A stretch of DNA of 47,791 bases. Origin: SLQH01 sp964612995 (GTDB lineage: Bacteria; Planctomycetota; UBA11346). The DNA lies in the NCBI GenBank assembly GCA_964612995.1, contig CAZTGE010000013.1, positions 1-47,791 of the forward strand, given 5' to 3'. The notes under the pieces are model-generated. The model did no database searches and was not told the origin of the DNA. It saw only the letters and a list, made by a program, of their open reading frames with translations. A program made the position numbers and the translations under genes. Every line of letters begins with the position of its first letter. The stretch's first letter is position 1. Shown piece after piece: positions 36,407 to 45,502 of this stretch.

Positions 36407-39400
36407 GGCTTCGCCTCGTTCGGGCTGGGGGCAGTGGAGGGATCGGTGGGTGCACCTGCGCTTGGTCTTGGCCTGAGCAGGTGGGTTCCGGGCAGCGCGC
36501 CCGCGAGGGTGCGTTCGATCCAGGCGATGACGCTAGGCCACTCGACCTCAAGAAGGATGCCGAAGTGCTCCTGTGCCCGCGTTTCGAGTCGGATGCGCCG
36601 GACCGCCGGGTCGAGCGACTCGAGCAGCGTGCTGCCATCGGGCGGAGTCGGCCAGGTGGCGTCGACCACGAAGCGGAAGCCCAGGTAGGGAGAGCGCATT
36701 GCGGCCCGGATCGCCTGCCGGTTGCTGGTGCGCAACAGGGCGGGAGGGTCGCCCCAGCTGCCGCCGCGCACGACGCGCGCGCTGCCGTGACGGCCGAGCG
36801 GATCGACAACCTGCTGCGTCGGGTAGGGCCCGTAACGGTCGGCGCACCACTCCCAGACATTGCCGTGGAGGTCGTGCAGACCGAGGGCGTTGGGTTGCAA
36901 CACCGCCGCCGGGTGAGTGCATTCGTCCGCATTACCAGCGAACCAGGCGACGCGTTCGAGCTGCGCAAGGGGTTGGGCGCCGTGCGGGCCGGAGTAGCGC
37001 GCCATGGTTCCGGCCTTCACTGCGCGCTCCCATTCGGCTTCGCTCGGCAGTCGTGCGGCCAGGCCGGTCACCATCGTGCGGAGAGCCTGCAGGAAGCGTT
37101 GAGCGTCATCCCACGAAACGCGTTCGACCGGCCGCGCCAGATCGCTGAAACGGCTCGGGTTCTCGCTGAGGATGCGTTCATAGACCGCCTGGGTGACCTC
37201 GGATTCGAGCATCCAATACCCGTTGCTGAGCTGGACTCGTGTGGGCACTTCGTCGGGCTCGGCGTCGGTATCACCGGGAGCGCGTCCGAGCAGGAAGTCG
37301 CCCGCGGGGACGTGGCGCAAGCGTAATTGCAGCTCGGTATCCTGTGCGGTGCCGGGCAAGGTCACAGTTGCCCAGGGGCCGTGGGCATCCACGCCGTGGT
37401 CGCCGGCCCAGAGCGGCCGCGGCGGACCTCCGAGTTGTTCGATTGCAGCGGCGTAGTTGCGTACGTCCTGACCGTCCGCGCCGACCAGTTCGTGCAGTGA
37501 ACGGAGAGCCGCGGTGTAAGCCGGATCGGGACGTACCGGCAACGCTTCGGCCGGAGCGGTGGGATCGGGCGCGGCGAGCAGTGGGGCGAGTTGAGAGCGC
37601 AGCTGCGCGACGCGTTGCCGCTTGTCTCGCCAGCGGGCAACGAACGCGTCGTCTTCCCCGACCAGCCGCGCCAGTTCATCGAGCAAGGTGCCGGCATCGG
37701 GTGGGATCGGCGCTGCGCGATTGAAATCAGCGAGCGCGCGCTCGAGTTCCTCCCGGCGACGTTCGAAGGCGGCCTTGGCTTCGCGGGTGCGCTGCAGGCG
37801 TTCGTGGTAGGTGGCCAGCGTGGTGGCGTCGAGCGCGCGGTGGCGTTCGAGCCATGCGAGAATAGTCGCGAGTTCTTCGATCCTGGACTCGCTCAGAATT
37901 TGTGCCTGATCGGCGGGTAGCCCCTGGGCGAGCCCCGAGCGGTGATCGTGCACTGTGGTCTCGAAGTGCGTGAGCGTATCGCCCCAACGGGTGAGATCGT
38001 CGACGCGGTCGGGGTCCAGCCGGCGGTACGCATCCAGCGCCTCGCGGAGCCCGGAGAGCTCTGCATGGAGCAGCGGCCGGGCGTGGTCATCAAGCCGCAC
38101 GAGCGCCGCACGAGTGCGCTGGAGGTCTGCATCGAAGGCGTCGAGCGCTACGGCCCAACGCTCGGCATCGGGGTCGTCGAGCGCGACCAGCGGCAGGTAC
38201 TCACGAAACAAGCGGTCCAGCGTCAGATGACGCTGGCGGTTGCGCTGGCTATCGCTGAGCTCGTCGAGGACGTCGAGGCGCTCGCGGTAGCCCTGGATGC
38301 GCGCGGCGTGCTGCTCGAGCCGCGTGTGCCAGGCCACGACATCCACGCTGCCGGTGCCCACTTCTTCGCTGAGACTGTTCAGTGCGCTACGCGCAGCGAG
38401 GACGGCGTCATGATTGATGTGCTCCACGGTTTGTGCGTCGACAGGGCCGAGCGTGCGGGTGAGCGCCTGCCGCAAACGCTCGACCTCGGCGAGTCGATCC
38501 TGCCAGTCTTCGATCAGCCCGCGATCGTCTTGACGAGCCAGGCCTGGATGGGCGGTGACCAGGTCTGCGAACGCCTCGATATCCTGCTGCGTGGGTGGCG
38601 GTAGCTCGGCTTCAGCGTCGAAGCGTTCCTTGAGTGACTGGCGACGGGCGTTGATGTCCTCGGTGGTGAGCAGGTGGCGGTTCTCCTGCCGCACCCATGA
38701 ATATCCCAGACCGCCGCCGATGGCCAGCACCAGCACGGTCACTATCAGCGCGGTGCTCAGATGGCGCTGCAGCCAGCTGAGATTCTCCTTGCGTGCTTCG
38801 TCGGCTCCGGTCGATAGCCGGCGTTGCAGCAGCAATTCCAGGCGGGAACCGTCCTGGATGCCTTGGAGATCATCGATGAGGTCTGAGGCGTGCTGGTAGC
38901 GGTTCTCGGGCTTCTTGGCCAGCAGCTTGATGACGACAGCCTCGATCGCCTCGGAGATGTCCGGGTTGAGTCGCTGCGGTCGTTCCGGTTCTGCGTAATT
39001 GTGTTGGTAGATCAATGCATTCGGGGTAGCGCCCTCGAAGGGGCGACGTCCGGTGAGCAGCTGGTAGAACACCACACCGAGGCTGTAGAGGTCGCTGCGA
39101 TGGTCGACCTCATCGCCGCGACCCTGCTCCGGGCTGATATAGCTCGGAGTGCCCATCGCCTGACCGGTCATGGTCAGGGCGCTCTCGCCGCGGACCTTGA
39201 CGATTCCGAAATCAGCGATCTTGACCAGATTATCGCGCGTGACGAAGATGTTCGCAGGTTTGATGTCGCGATGGACCAGATTGTGGCGATCCGCCTCGGC
39301 CAGGCCCTGCGCCGCCTGGATCACGATCTCGATCGCCTCGGGGATGGTGATGGGTTGTTCGAGCTTGCGCCGGGTGTTGATCTGTGCGGCCAGGTCGCTG

Positions 39401-41157
39401 CCGTCTACGAATTCCATCACGAAGAACTGATTGTCCGCGGACTGACCGGCGCCGAACACGTTGACCACATGTGGCGAGACAAGCAGGGAGGTGGTCTCCG
39501 CTTCGCGCAAGAATCGTTCGCGGACCTTGGCGTCGCTGGCCAGATGCGGGGCGAGCACCTTGACCGCACATTTACGGTTGAGGCTGAGCTGACGGGCGCG
39601 GTAGACCAGGCCCATGCCGCCTTCACCGAGCACGCCGCCGATCTCGTAGTCGCCCCAGGTCTCACCGGTGGCCGGACCACGTCGCCCTGACATCTGCCAG
39701 GCTGCGTCGACGCCGCGGGTGGGCGTCTTCAATGGCAGGGTCACGGTGGACGAACGAGTGGCGTCGTCAGACTCGGCAGCTGCTCCGCAGTTACCACCAG
39801 GCGGGCTTGTCGGTCCGGCTGTCCGATCGGCAGAGTCAGCGCTATCGAGAGACAGCGATCGGAAATCGCGCGCCGGGGTGGTTTCGTTTTCGCGTCCCTG
39901 GTCCTGATTGGGGTGCTCAGTGGCCGGATCTGGCTGGCCAGCCTCGCAGCCGACGCCGGACATGATCGTCGCTTCGGTCCCGGTCCAGTCCTCGTCGGAC
40001 GCAGCCGGATGTCGATCGCCGGGCACGGCTACGCAGGAGGGGGGCGGCGCGGCCGTGGCGACGATGGGGATGGTCACTTCGGTCCCGGTCCAGGCCTCCT
40101 CTTCCTCCTCCTCGTCATGTAAGGTCGACGCCGATCCAGATCTCGCCGCGCCGGTGGCCGAGGCGGCGGACGGACCGGCGTCGAGGTTCTGGATGGTGAC
40201 CTCGGTGCCGGCCCAATCGTCTGGATCTGCGCTGTCGGTGAGTGGCGCATCGCGTGCGGCCGGGAGCGATCCTGGATCGAGGTTCCGGATGGTGACCTCG
40301 GTGCCGGCCCAGTCGCCCGCTTCGCTCGCCTGGTCGTGTGGCGGGGCGGGATCGATGGCTTGCACGGCACCGGGCAGGTGCTGGATGGTGGCCTCGTCAC
40401 CCGACCAGTCGCCATCGATGCCTGCGCCTGTCAGCATGGGCGCAGCTTCCGATGACGCGTCGCCCGGACATGTGCGGGGTGGCATCGGTTGGTGCCGGGT
40501 ATCGATGGGGGGGGCGCCGGGTTGCGTAAGCGAATCGGCTTCGCGATCATCACCGAGCCAACTGGCAATGCGATCGAGTCCGCCAAGTGTGGGATCCGGT
40601 TCGCCCCCGGCTGTTGGGGCGGCACTGGGTATGGGGGCGATGTCGCATGCGGCGGGTGACCCGGATGCCGCGGGGGGGGCCGGACGAATCGCAGTGGCTG
40701 CCTCGTCTGACTGCAACCAGGCAGCGATACCGGCGAAATCGCATGTACGCGCAGTCGGTGGATGCGCAGGGCCTGGCTCTACCCCGTGGATGGTTGCGGT
40801 TTCAGGAGACCCAGGCGTGGGCTGGTGTTGCGGGTGCGCATCGGCATCGAGCCACGCAGCCACTTGCATCAGATCATCTGGCCGTGGTAGCGCCGGTGGT
40901 GGCTCGAGCTGCTCGGTCGTATCCTGGCCGAACATGCCACCGCTGGCGAAGGCCTCGGGTGCGGTCACGGCCGGTTCGACCAGTGGTCGTTCGAGGCGCG
41001 CGGGTGCCGGATCATCGGTGCGCGTGATTTGGAGGTTCAACGCGGGTGGCTCGCGGGGGCCGGCATCGCCAGCCTGCGCAGAGTTCGAATCCTGGTCCCA
41101 CGCCGAAGCACGTCGCGCGAAAGGATCCGGGAGCGGTTGTTCGGAAGGGTTCGCCAT
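36403..41157 (-). CDS. Receptor Ser/Thr protein kinase with FGE/SUMF1-like C-terminal domain
   Basis: The protein is 1584 aa. Residues 1-500 are disordered, Pro/Ala-rich, with three WLxxD motifs (W102, W147, W200) and five W-x-G-x-E-x-T-I motifs (W251, W283, W315, W356, W391). The kinase domain (about 503-765) is intact: GEGGMG, AVK with K533, HRDIKPAN near 626, DFG near 651 and SPEQ. A membrane helix lies near 797-820, followed by a long coiled-coil region (about 830-1250). Residues about 1280-1500 form a formylglycine-generating-enzyme-like domain (LESEVTQAVYERIL, RLPSEAEWERAVKAG, GLHDLHGNVWEWCADR, VVRGGSW). PpkA-type kinases control T6SS firing in other species; the location suggests the same here. 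Confidence 0.93.
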   Translation of the reverse strand: MANPSEQPLPDPFARRASAWDQDSNSAQAGDAGPREPPALNLQITRTDDPAPARLERPLVEPAVTAPEAFASGGMFGQDTTEQLEPPPALPRPDDLMQVAAWLDADAHPQHQPTPGSPETATIHGVEPGPAHPPTARTCDFAGIAAWLQSDEAATAIRPAPPAASGSPAACDIAPIPSAAPTAGGEPDPTLGGLDRIASWLGDDREADSLTQPGAPPIDTRHQPMPPRTCPGDASSEAAPMLTGAGIDGDWSGDEATIQHLPGAVQAIDPAPPHDQASEAGDWAGTEVTIRNLDPGSLPAARDAPLTDSADPDDWAGTEVTIQNLDAGPSAASATGAARSGSASTLHDEEEEEEAWTGTEVTIPIVATAAPPPSCVAVPGDRHPAASDEDWTGTEATIMSGVGCEAGQPDPATEHPNQDQGRENETTPARDFRSLSLDSADSADRTAGPTSPPGGNCGAAAESDDATRSSTVTLPLKTPTRGVDAAWQMSGRRGPATGETWGDYEIGGVLGEGGMGLVYRARQLSLNRKCAVKVLAPHLASDAKVRERFLREAETTSLLVSPHVVNVFGAGQSADNQFFVMEFVDGSDLAAQINTRRKLEQPITIPEAIEIVIQAAQGLAEADRHNLVHRDIKPANIFVTRDNLVKIADFGIVKVRGESALTMTGQAMGTPSYISPEQGRGDEVDHRSDLYSLGVVFYQLLTGRRPFEGATPNALIYQHNYAEPERPQRLNPDISEAIEAVVIKLLAKKPENRYQHASDLIDDLQGIQDGSRLELLLQRRLSTGADEARKENLSWLQRHLSTALIVTVLVLAIGGGLGYSWVRQENRHLLTTEDINARRQSLKERFDAEAELPPPTQQDIEAFADLVTAHPGLARQDDRGLIEDWQDRLAEVERLRQALTRTLGPVDAQTVEHINHDAVLAARSALNSLSEEVGTGSVDVVAWHTRLEQHAARIQGYRERLDVLDELSDSQRNRQRHLTLDRLFREYLPLVALDDPDAERWAVALDAFDADLQRTRAALVRLDDHARPLLHAELSGLREALDAYRRLDPDRVDDLTRWGDTLTHFETTVHDHRSGLAQGLPADQAQILSESRIEELATILAWLERHRALDATTLATYHERLQRTREAKAAFERRREELERALADFNRAAPIPPDAGTLLDELARLVGEDDAFVARWRDKRQRVAQLRSQLAPLLAAPDPTAPAEALPVRPDPAYTAALRSLHELVGADGQDVRNYAAAIEQLGGPPRPLWAGDHGVDAHGPWATVTLPGTAQDTELQLRLRHVPAGDFLLGRAPGDTDAEPDEVPTRVQLSNGYWMLESEVTQAVYERILSENPSRFSDLARPVERVSWDDAQRFLQALRTMVTGLAARLPSEAEWERAVKAGTMARYSGPHGAQPLAQLERVAWFAGNADECTHPAAVLQPNALGLHDLHGNVWEWCADRYGPYPTQQVVDPLGRHGSARVVRGGSWGDPPALLRTSNRQAIRAAMRSPYLGFRFVVDATWPTPPDGSTLLESLDPAVRRIRLETRAQEHFGILLEVEWPSVIAWIERTLAGALPGTHLLRPRPSAGAPTDPSTAPSPNEAKP

Positions 41158-41389
41158 CGCGATGGAATACCATGTGCAGTCTAGTGTTCACTACGCCCAT
41201 GCCAAGGATGGTGATGCCGACCGCGGCTGTCTTCGCGAGCCACGAGCAACTGCGAAGCGCCCATGGCGGTCTGTCAATTGAAACCGGCAGTACGACGGGG
41301 CACTCTGTAGAGAACCTTGGGCCAAGGCCCCTGGCCGGCAATCGCCATGCCGCGCTCGGCCCAACCCGAACCGGATCTGGAGCTGTTAC
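41158..41389. promoter_or_regulatory. Divergent promoter region between the two kinase genes
   Basis: The spacer is 232 bp. Both kinase genes must start from it. A TTGAAA at 41278-41283 could be a -35 box for the FHA kinase, but the matching -10 is poor. An interrupted palindrome TAGTG-TT-CACTA (41182-41193) lies 24 bases from the receptor-kinase start and could be an operator. A GGAG site precedes the ATG at 41390. Confidence 0.4.
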
Positions 41390-43498
41390 ATGACGGAAAG
41401 CCTGGTCGCTGAAGCTCTGGCCCACACCCTGTGGAAGCAGAACGTACTCAGCGCCGAGCAATGCGCTCGGCTCGCCGAGGTCCTGGTGTGTGACCAGATC
41501 GAGACCGTTGCACAACTGCGCACATGGACCGATCGGACGAACGGCATCAGCGCCGAGCTCGGTCGCGCCATCCGTCGGGCGTTGCCGCCTGAGAACATGG
41601 GCCGCTTCGGTCCTTACGAGCCCCTGGCATTCCTCGACCAGGGCGGCATGGGGGCAGTCTGGCTCGCACGTTCGACTGCCCCGAACGCGCAGGGCCAGCT
41701 GGTGGTGGTCAAGGTGCTCCAATCGAGTCTGGCCAACGGTGAGGAGTACCTGTATCGCTTTCGCCGCGAAGCCGAGATCCTGCAGCGCCTGCAGCATCCG
41801 AATCTGGTGTCGTGTCTGGACACGGGCCTCGCCGAGGACAAGTCTTTCTACACGGTGCTCGAGCTGGTGCCGTTCCGCACCTTGCGCGATCTCGGTGCAC
41901 AGCAACCGCTGCCGGAACTGCCGGCGTTGCAGGTGCTGCATCAGGTGGCTGATGTCCTCGTGCTCGCGGATCAGCACAGCCTCATCCATCGCGATATCAA
42001 GCCGAGCAACATCTTCGCCGATGACCAGGGATGCACGCTGCTTGGCGATTTCGGTCTCGCTCGGTCGACATCGGACGATCGCACCGCCTTGACCATGCAG
42101 GGCGCGATGGTCGGGACGCCGCATTATATGGCACCGGAACAGATCCTCGGCACCGGCAGGATCGACATTCGCGCAGACATCTACTCGCTCGGTGGCGCCT
42201 TGTTCTACGCCCTGACATCGCGCGAGCCGTATCCCGGTAAGCTCCACGAAGTGCTCCATGCGCACCAGACCGCGCCGCCGCCACAGGTGCAGATGCTGCG
42301 AGCCGACGTGGGCGAGAAGACCGACGCGTTGATCGCAATGGCGATGGCCAAGCGCCCGGATGACCGGTTCCCCACTGCGGTGGCCTGTCGTGACGCGCTC
42401 GCGGAGCGCATCGACGAGCTCGGTGGCGAGGTCTGCATCTGGCCCGAAGGGAAGCGGACCCGACTCGAGTCCAAGATCCATGTCGACAACCGTCAACCGG
42501 GTCCGAGCAACACGACATGCATCCTCAACGATCTCAGCCAGACGGCCACGTTCTCGGCGCTGGCCCAGCGCCGAGACGTAGATGGCGACTCGCATATGGG
42601 TGATGACTCCAGCGATGCGCTGGTCGATGGGACGACGCCCTGCGGTGGTGGGCACGGCGACACCTCGATTGTGATCCGGTCCGAGGATTCCTACGTCAGT
42701 TCGACCTGGAACCGGTCAGAGAGCGCTCTGAGCACCCATGGGCAGGGGAATGTTCCCGGTTTCGATGGGGACATCGATGCGGCAATGGATCAGGATTGGA
42801 TCGCATTGGTCGAGAGCGAGGGCATCTCTCTGGTGTTGTTGTGGGCTCGTCCGGAGCTCTGCCTGGGAAAGATGCGTGAGCCGCCGGTCGATATCTGCCT
42901 GCGCAACTACCCAGTCAAAATACATAAGGCGGCCTGTCAGCAGGTAAGCCGCCAGCACCTGCGGTTGGCCTACGATCCGGTCGCGGGCGCGCTGCGACTC
43001 GCTGACCTGGGCAGTGCCAACGGTACCACGTTCGATGGCAAACCGCTCGATGCAAACCAAGCAATCGCCTTGGCCCCGGGGCCGGATCACAAGGTGGTGG
43101 TTGCTGGCACGATCTCGTTGCGTGTGCGGGTGATCGCTGCCGCGAGTCATGTCGGCATTGCCATACCAGGCGCGCCGGGCTCGCGTCGGGCCTCGACCTG
43201 CGGGATTGAACATGCGCATCCCTACGATGGCGCTGTGCTCTCCCGCCCAGACAACTACCCAGAACTCGGCTACGCCATGGTATTGCGCAGATTGACCATC
43301 GGCGGAGCTGATGCCGACCTTACCCTCGTGGGCGGCATCGGCGGTGAGGCGATCGAGGTCGGACGTTGGGACGAGCGGTGGATCTGGCGACCAGCAGGAC
43401 AGTGCGCGAGCTGGATGCCGCTGAGTGATGGCGACCTCGTCCGCTGTGCCGGCAAGCACCTCACCGCGCTTCCCGCCCACTACGGCCGTTTCCATTGA
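41390..43498 (+). CDS. Ser/Thr protein kinase with C-terminal FHA domain
   Basis: The protein is 702 aa. The kinase domain (about 72-340) has all catalytic elements: QGGMGAVW, VVVK with K108, H200-R-D-I-K-P-S-N207, D220-F-G and MAPE (247-250). The region from about 365 to 470 is low-complexity and Thr/Ser-rich. Residues about 490-570 form an FHA phosphothreonine-binding domain (QQVSRQHLRL, LADLGSANGTTFDG). A second, degenerate FHA-like stretch may follow (about 620-700, LTIGGADADLTLVGG). No membrane helix is present, so it is cytosolic. It combines PpkA-like and Fha1-like functions in one chain and diverges from the receptor kinase, its likely partner. Confidence 0.92.
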   Translation: MTESLVAEALAHTLWKQNVLSAEQCARLAEVLVCDQIETVAQLRTWTDRTNGISAELGRAIRRALPPENMGRFGPYEPLAFLDQGGMGAVWLARSTAPNAQGQLVVVKVLQSSLANGEEYLYRFRREAEILQRLQHPNLVSCLDTGLAEDKSFYTVLELVPFRTLRDLGAQQPLPELPALQVLHQVADVLVLADQHSLIHRDIKPSNIFADDQGCTLLGDFGLARSTSDDRTALTMQGAMVGTPHYMAPEQILGTGRIDIRADIYSLGGALFYALTSREPYPGKLHEVLHAHQTAPPPQVQMLRADVGEKTDALIAMAMAKRPDDRFPTAVACRDALAERIDELGGEVCIWPEGKRTRLESKIHVDNRQPGPSNTTCILNDLSQTATFSALAQRRDVDGDSHMGDDSSDALVDGTTPCGGGHGDTSIVIRSEDSYVSSTWNRSESALSTHGQGNVPGFDGDIDAAMDQDWIALVESEGISLVLLWARPELCLGKMREPPVDICLRNYPVKIHKAACQQVSRQHLRLAYDPVAGALRLADLGSANGTTFDGKPLDANQAIALAPGPDHKVVVAGTISLRVRVIAAASHVGIAIPGAPGSRRASTCGIEHAHPYDGAVLSRPDNYPELGYAMVLRRLTIGGADADLTLVGGIGGEAIEVGRWDERWIWRPAGQCASWMPLSDGDLVRCAGKHLTALPAHYGRFH

Positions 43499-43500
43499 AC

Positions 43501-43520
43501 GCGCAGTTCACTGCGCAGTG
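43501..43520. terminator. Short palindrome between convergent genes
   Basis: A 6-bp stem (43501-43506 with 43511-43516) overlaps a perfect 12-bp palindrome (43509-43520) at the meeting point of two convergent genes, partly inside the stop of the minus-strand gene. No T-run is present, so terminator activity is only possible. Confidence 0.25.
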
Positions 43521-45502
43521 GTCGGTACACCGGGAACAACGATGGTGAAGGGCAAGGAGGCCGCCTGCCATGGCGCAGTCAGATCGTGAAGCAGCACGGA
43601 AAATCGAGCGCTGGTGGTCCGTGCGTCGGCTTCGGGCGTCCAGCGCAGGTGTAGGGAGCTGCCGTCGTCCGCGAGCACCGGAGTAGAGAGGGTATCCGGC
43701 GGAACTCCTTGCAGCAGAATGGCGGCATTCGGTGCTGGCGGAGTGAGGCTGAGGACCCAGGTCGATGTCACATCCGCCAACGCGAGCATGGGTGGATCAT
43801 CGCTGAGGTATGGTCGGCCCTGCACGTCGGGGTGGGCGACGGAAATGGTGAGGGTCTCCCTGACCACGTTGGCGCCATCATCAATCATCAAATGGATCGA
43901 ATCGTCTCCTGAGCTATCGCCGTAGGGACTATAGGTGAAGGCCTGGACCGTTTCCGGTTCGATCATGCCATAGGCGTCGGCCGCGATGGACTGGTCCAGA
44001 TGGCGCTCAGCGAAAGACACCTCGCCGAGAGCCGGCGCAGCTTTCTGGGAATCGAGCCCGATGGTCAGCATCCCACCTTCAGGATCGCAACAACGCAGAT
44101 GTCCGGCAAATACTGTATTCATGGCGACGGCACCATCGCGCGTGCCGGTGTGCTGTAGCTGGAGACCCTCGGGAGGGCCGTTGGTGGCGTCGACAACGAT
44201 GGTACGGGTGATGGTCGATGCACCTTCGACACCGTCATCGAGGGTGATCGCCAGGTTGCGCGTACCGTCGCTCAAGGAGCGTGATTGGTTGACGAAACGG
44301 ATTCGCGCGAGGAGGTGTCGCAGTGCTTCGGAGGTGGTTGCCGCGTTGTCAGGCTGGGCACCTGGACCGAGGTGGATGAGCAGATCGCGTCCACCGAGGC
44401 CATCGTTCACCGCATCGATCATGCCGAGGACGGGGCCTTCGGTCGATCGCCACCGGAGGGTCACCCCATCATCATCCCACAGGATGTTCGCGTCTGGTGC
44501 CACCTCCAGCCGGTCGTCTGGCCAGGGTGCGGAGAAACGAAGCCGCAAACTGCCATCGCGGAAATCGACTTGTTGATCCTCGATCCGGGTGAAGCCGGCC
44601 GCTGGTGCGATGGCGCGTTCTATCTGGTCCTCGTCGGCCACCGGCTGGCGTTCTTGGAAGACCAGCGACTGGCGAGTGGCCTGCAGCACCGGGGCACCCT
44701 CCAGGCCGATGGTCACCCGCAGCCACAGCAGGGGAGTCACGGAGGCGTTGCCGCGTTCAATGCTGAAGGCGATGTGATCAGGGCTCGAATCGCGGGGCTC
44801 AGCATGGTGGTAGCGGATCGCGCCTTCGTCTATCTGGTGCTGCGTGAAGCTGTCACCGACCGCCAACGGCATGCCATCGGGGGCGTACAGCGCGCCGCGG
44901 CGAGGCGTTGCGCGCAGACGATAGACGACGTCCTGGGTGCGCTCCGGATCGCTGATGTTGACAAAGCGTAAGGCGGTGGCAGGGAGGACCGCGATGCCCT
45001 GCTGATTGACCGCGAAGGAGCCGATGGCCTCCGGGCGGAACGATCCATTTGCCGCACCGAGGGTCGCGAAACGCCATGTAAATGCGTCGGAGAATCCCTT
45101 CTGGTCGACGTTGTTGCTACGCAGGAATCCGTCGTGCATTTCCACGCGCCAGGTCACGCCGGGTGCGAAAGCGTGGTCGAGCGGAATCACCAGAACCCCG
45201 CTGTCCGGCCCGTTGACGGTCCATGCCTCGTGGCCCAGTGCGAGGCTTGTGCCGTTGTCATCGTCATGCAGCTGCAGTGCATCGGCAGTCGCGACTCGAC
45301 TCACCGCGATCGGTCGGTCGTACGTGGCATAGAGTGCGACCAGTTCATCACTGGGCACGCTGTCGTTCGCGCTTGGCGTCAGCGTGACTCGCTTCGCCTG
45401 CCCGGAGTCCTCGGCGGCGGTAGCCAACACAGCGCTCAACAATAGCGCCGGTATGCACCATGGTCGGCGTTCGTCCTTGTGTGGCCGGAGGCAGGTCGCC
45501 AT
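43508..45502 (-). CDS. Secreted multi-domain Ig/cadherin-like protein
   Basis: The protein is 664 aa from an ATG at 45502, which overlaps the upstream stop by one base (TGATG) and has GGGAG upstream. A signal peptide (about 10-29, ALLLSAVLATAAE) is followed by beta-rich domains. The first (about 35-150) resembles an SbsA-like Ig fold (SVPSDELVALYATYDRPI). Later segments resemble CSPG/cadherin-like repeats (DVVYRLRATPRRGALY and LAITLDDGVEGASTITRTIVV). There is no membrane anchor or sorting signal at the C terminus. It is likely a cell-surface or secreted structural protein, co-transcribed with the larger protein upstream. The exact domain families need a profile search. Confidence 0.75.
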   Translation of the reverse strand: MATCLRPHKDERRPWCIPALLLSAVLATAAEDSGQAKRVTLTPSANDSVPSDELVALYATYDRPIAVSRVATADALQLHDDDNGTSLALGHEAWTVNGPDSGVLVIPLDHAFAPGVTWRVEMHDGFLRSNNVDQKGFSDAFTWRFATLGAANGSFRPEAIGSFAVNQQGIAVLPATALRFVNISDPERTQDVVYRLRATPRRGALYAPDGMPLAVGDSFTQHQIDEGAIRYHHAEPRDSSPDHIAFSIERGNASVTPLLWLRVTIGLEGAPVLQATRQSLVFQERQPVADEDQIERAIAPAAGFTRIEDQQVDFRDGSLRLRFSAPWPDDRLEVAPDANILWDDDGVTLRWRSTEGPVLGMIDAVNDGLGGRDLLIHLGPGAQPDNAATTSEALRHLLARIRFVNQSRSLSDGTRNLAITLDDGVEGASTITRTIVVDATNGPPEGLQLQHTGTRDGAVAMNTVFAGHLRCCDPEGGMLTIGLDSQKAAPALGEVSFAERHLDQSIAADAYGMIEPETVQAFTYSPYGDSSGDDSIHLMIDDGANVVRETLTISVAHPDVQGRPYLSDDPPMLALADVTSTWVLSLTPPAPNAAILLQGVPPDTLSTPVLADDGSSLHLRWTPEADARTTSARFSVLLHDLTAPWQAASLPFTIVVPGVPTTAQ

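Noticed and set aside
36403..41157. Active formylglycine-generating enzyme
   Set aside because: The domain has the SUMF1 fold pattern, but no sulfatase gene is near, and kinase-fused copies are usually ligand-binding modules; catalysis cannot be claimed.
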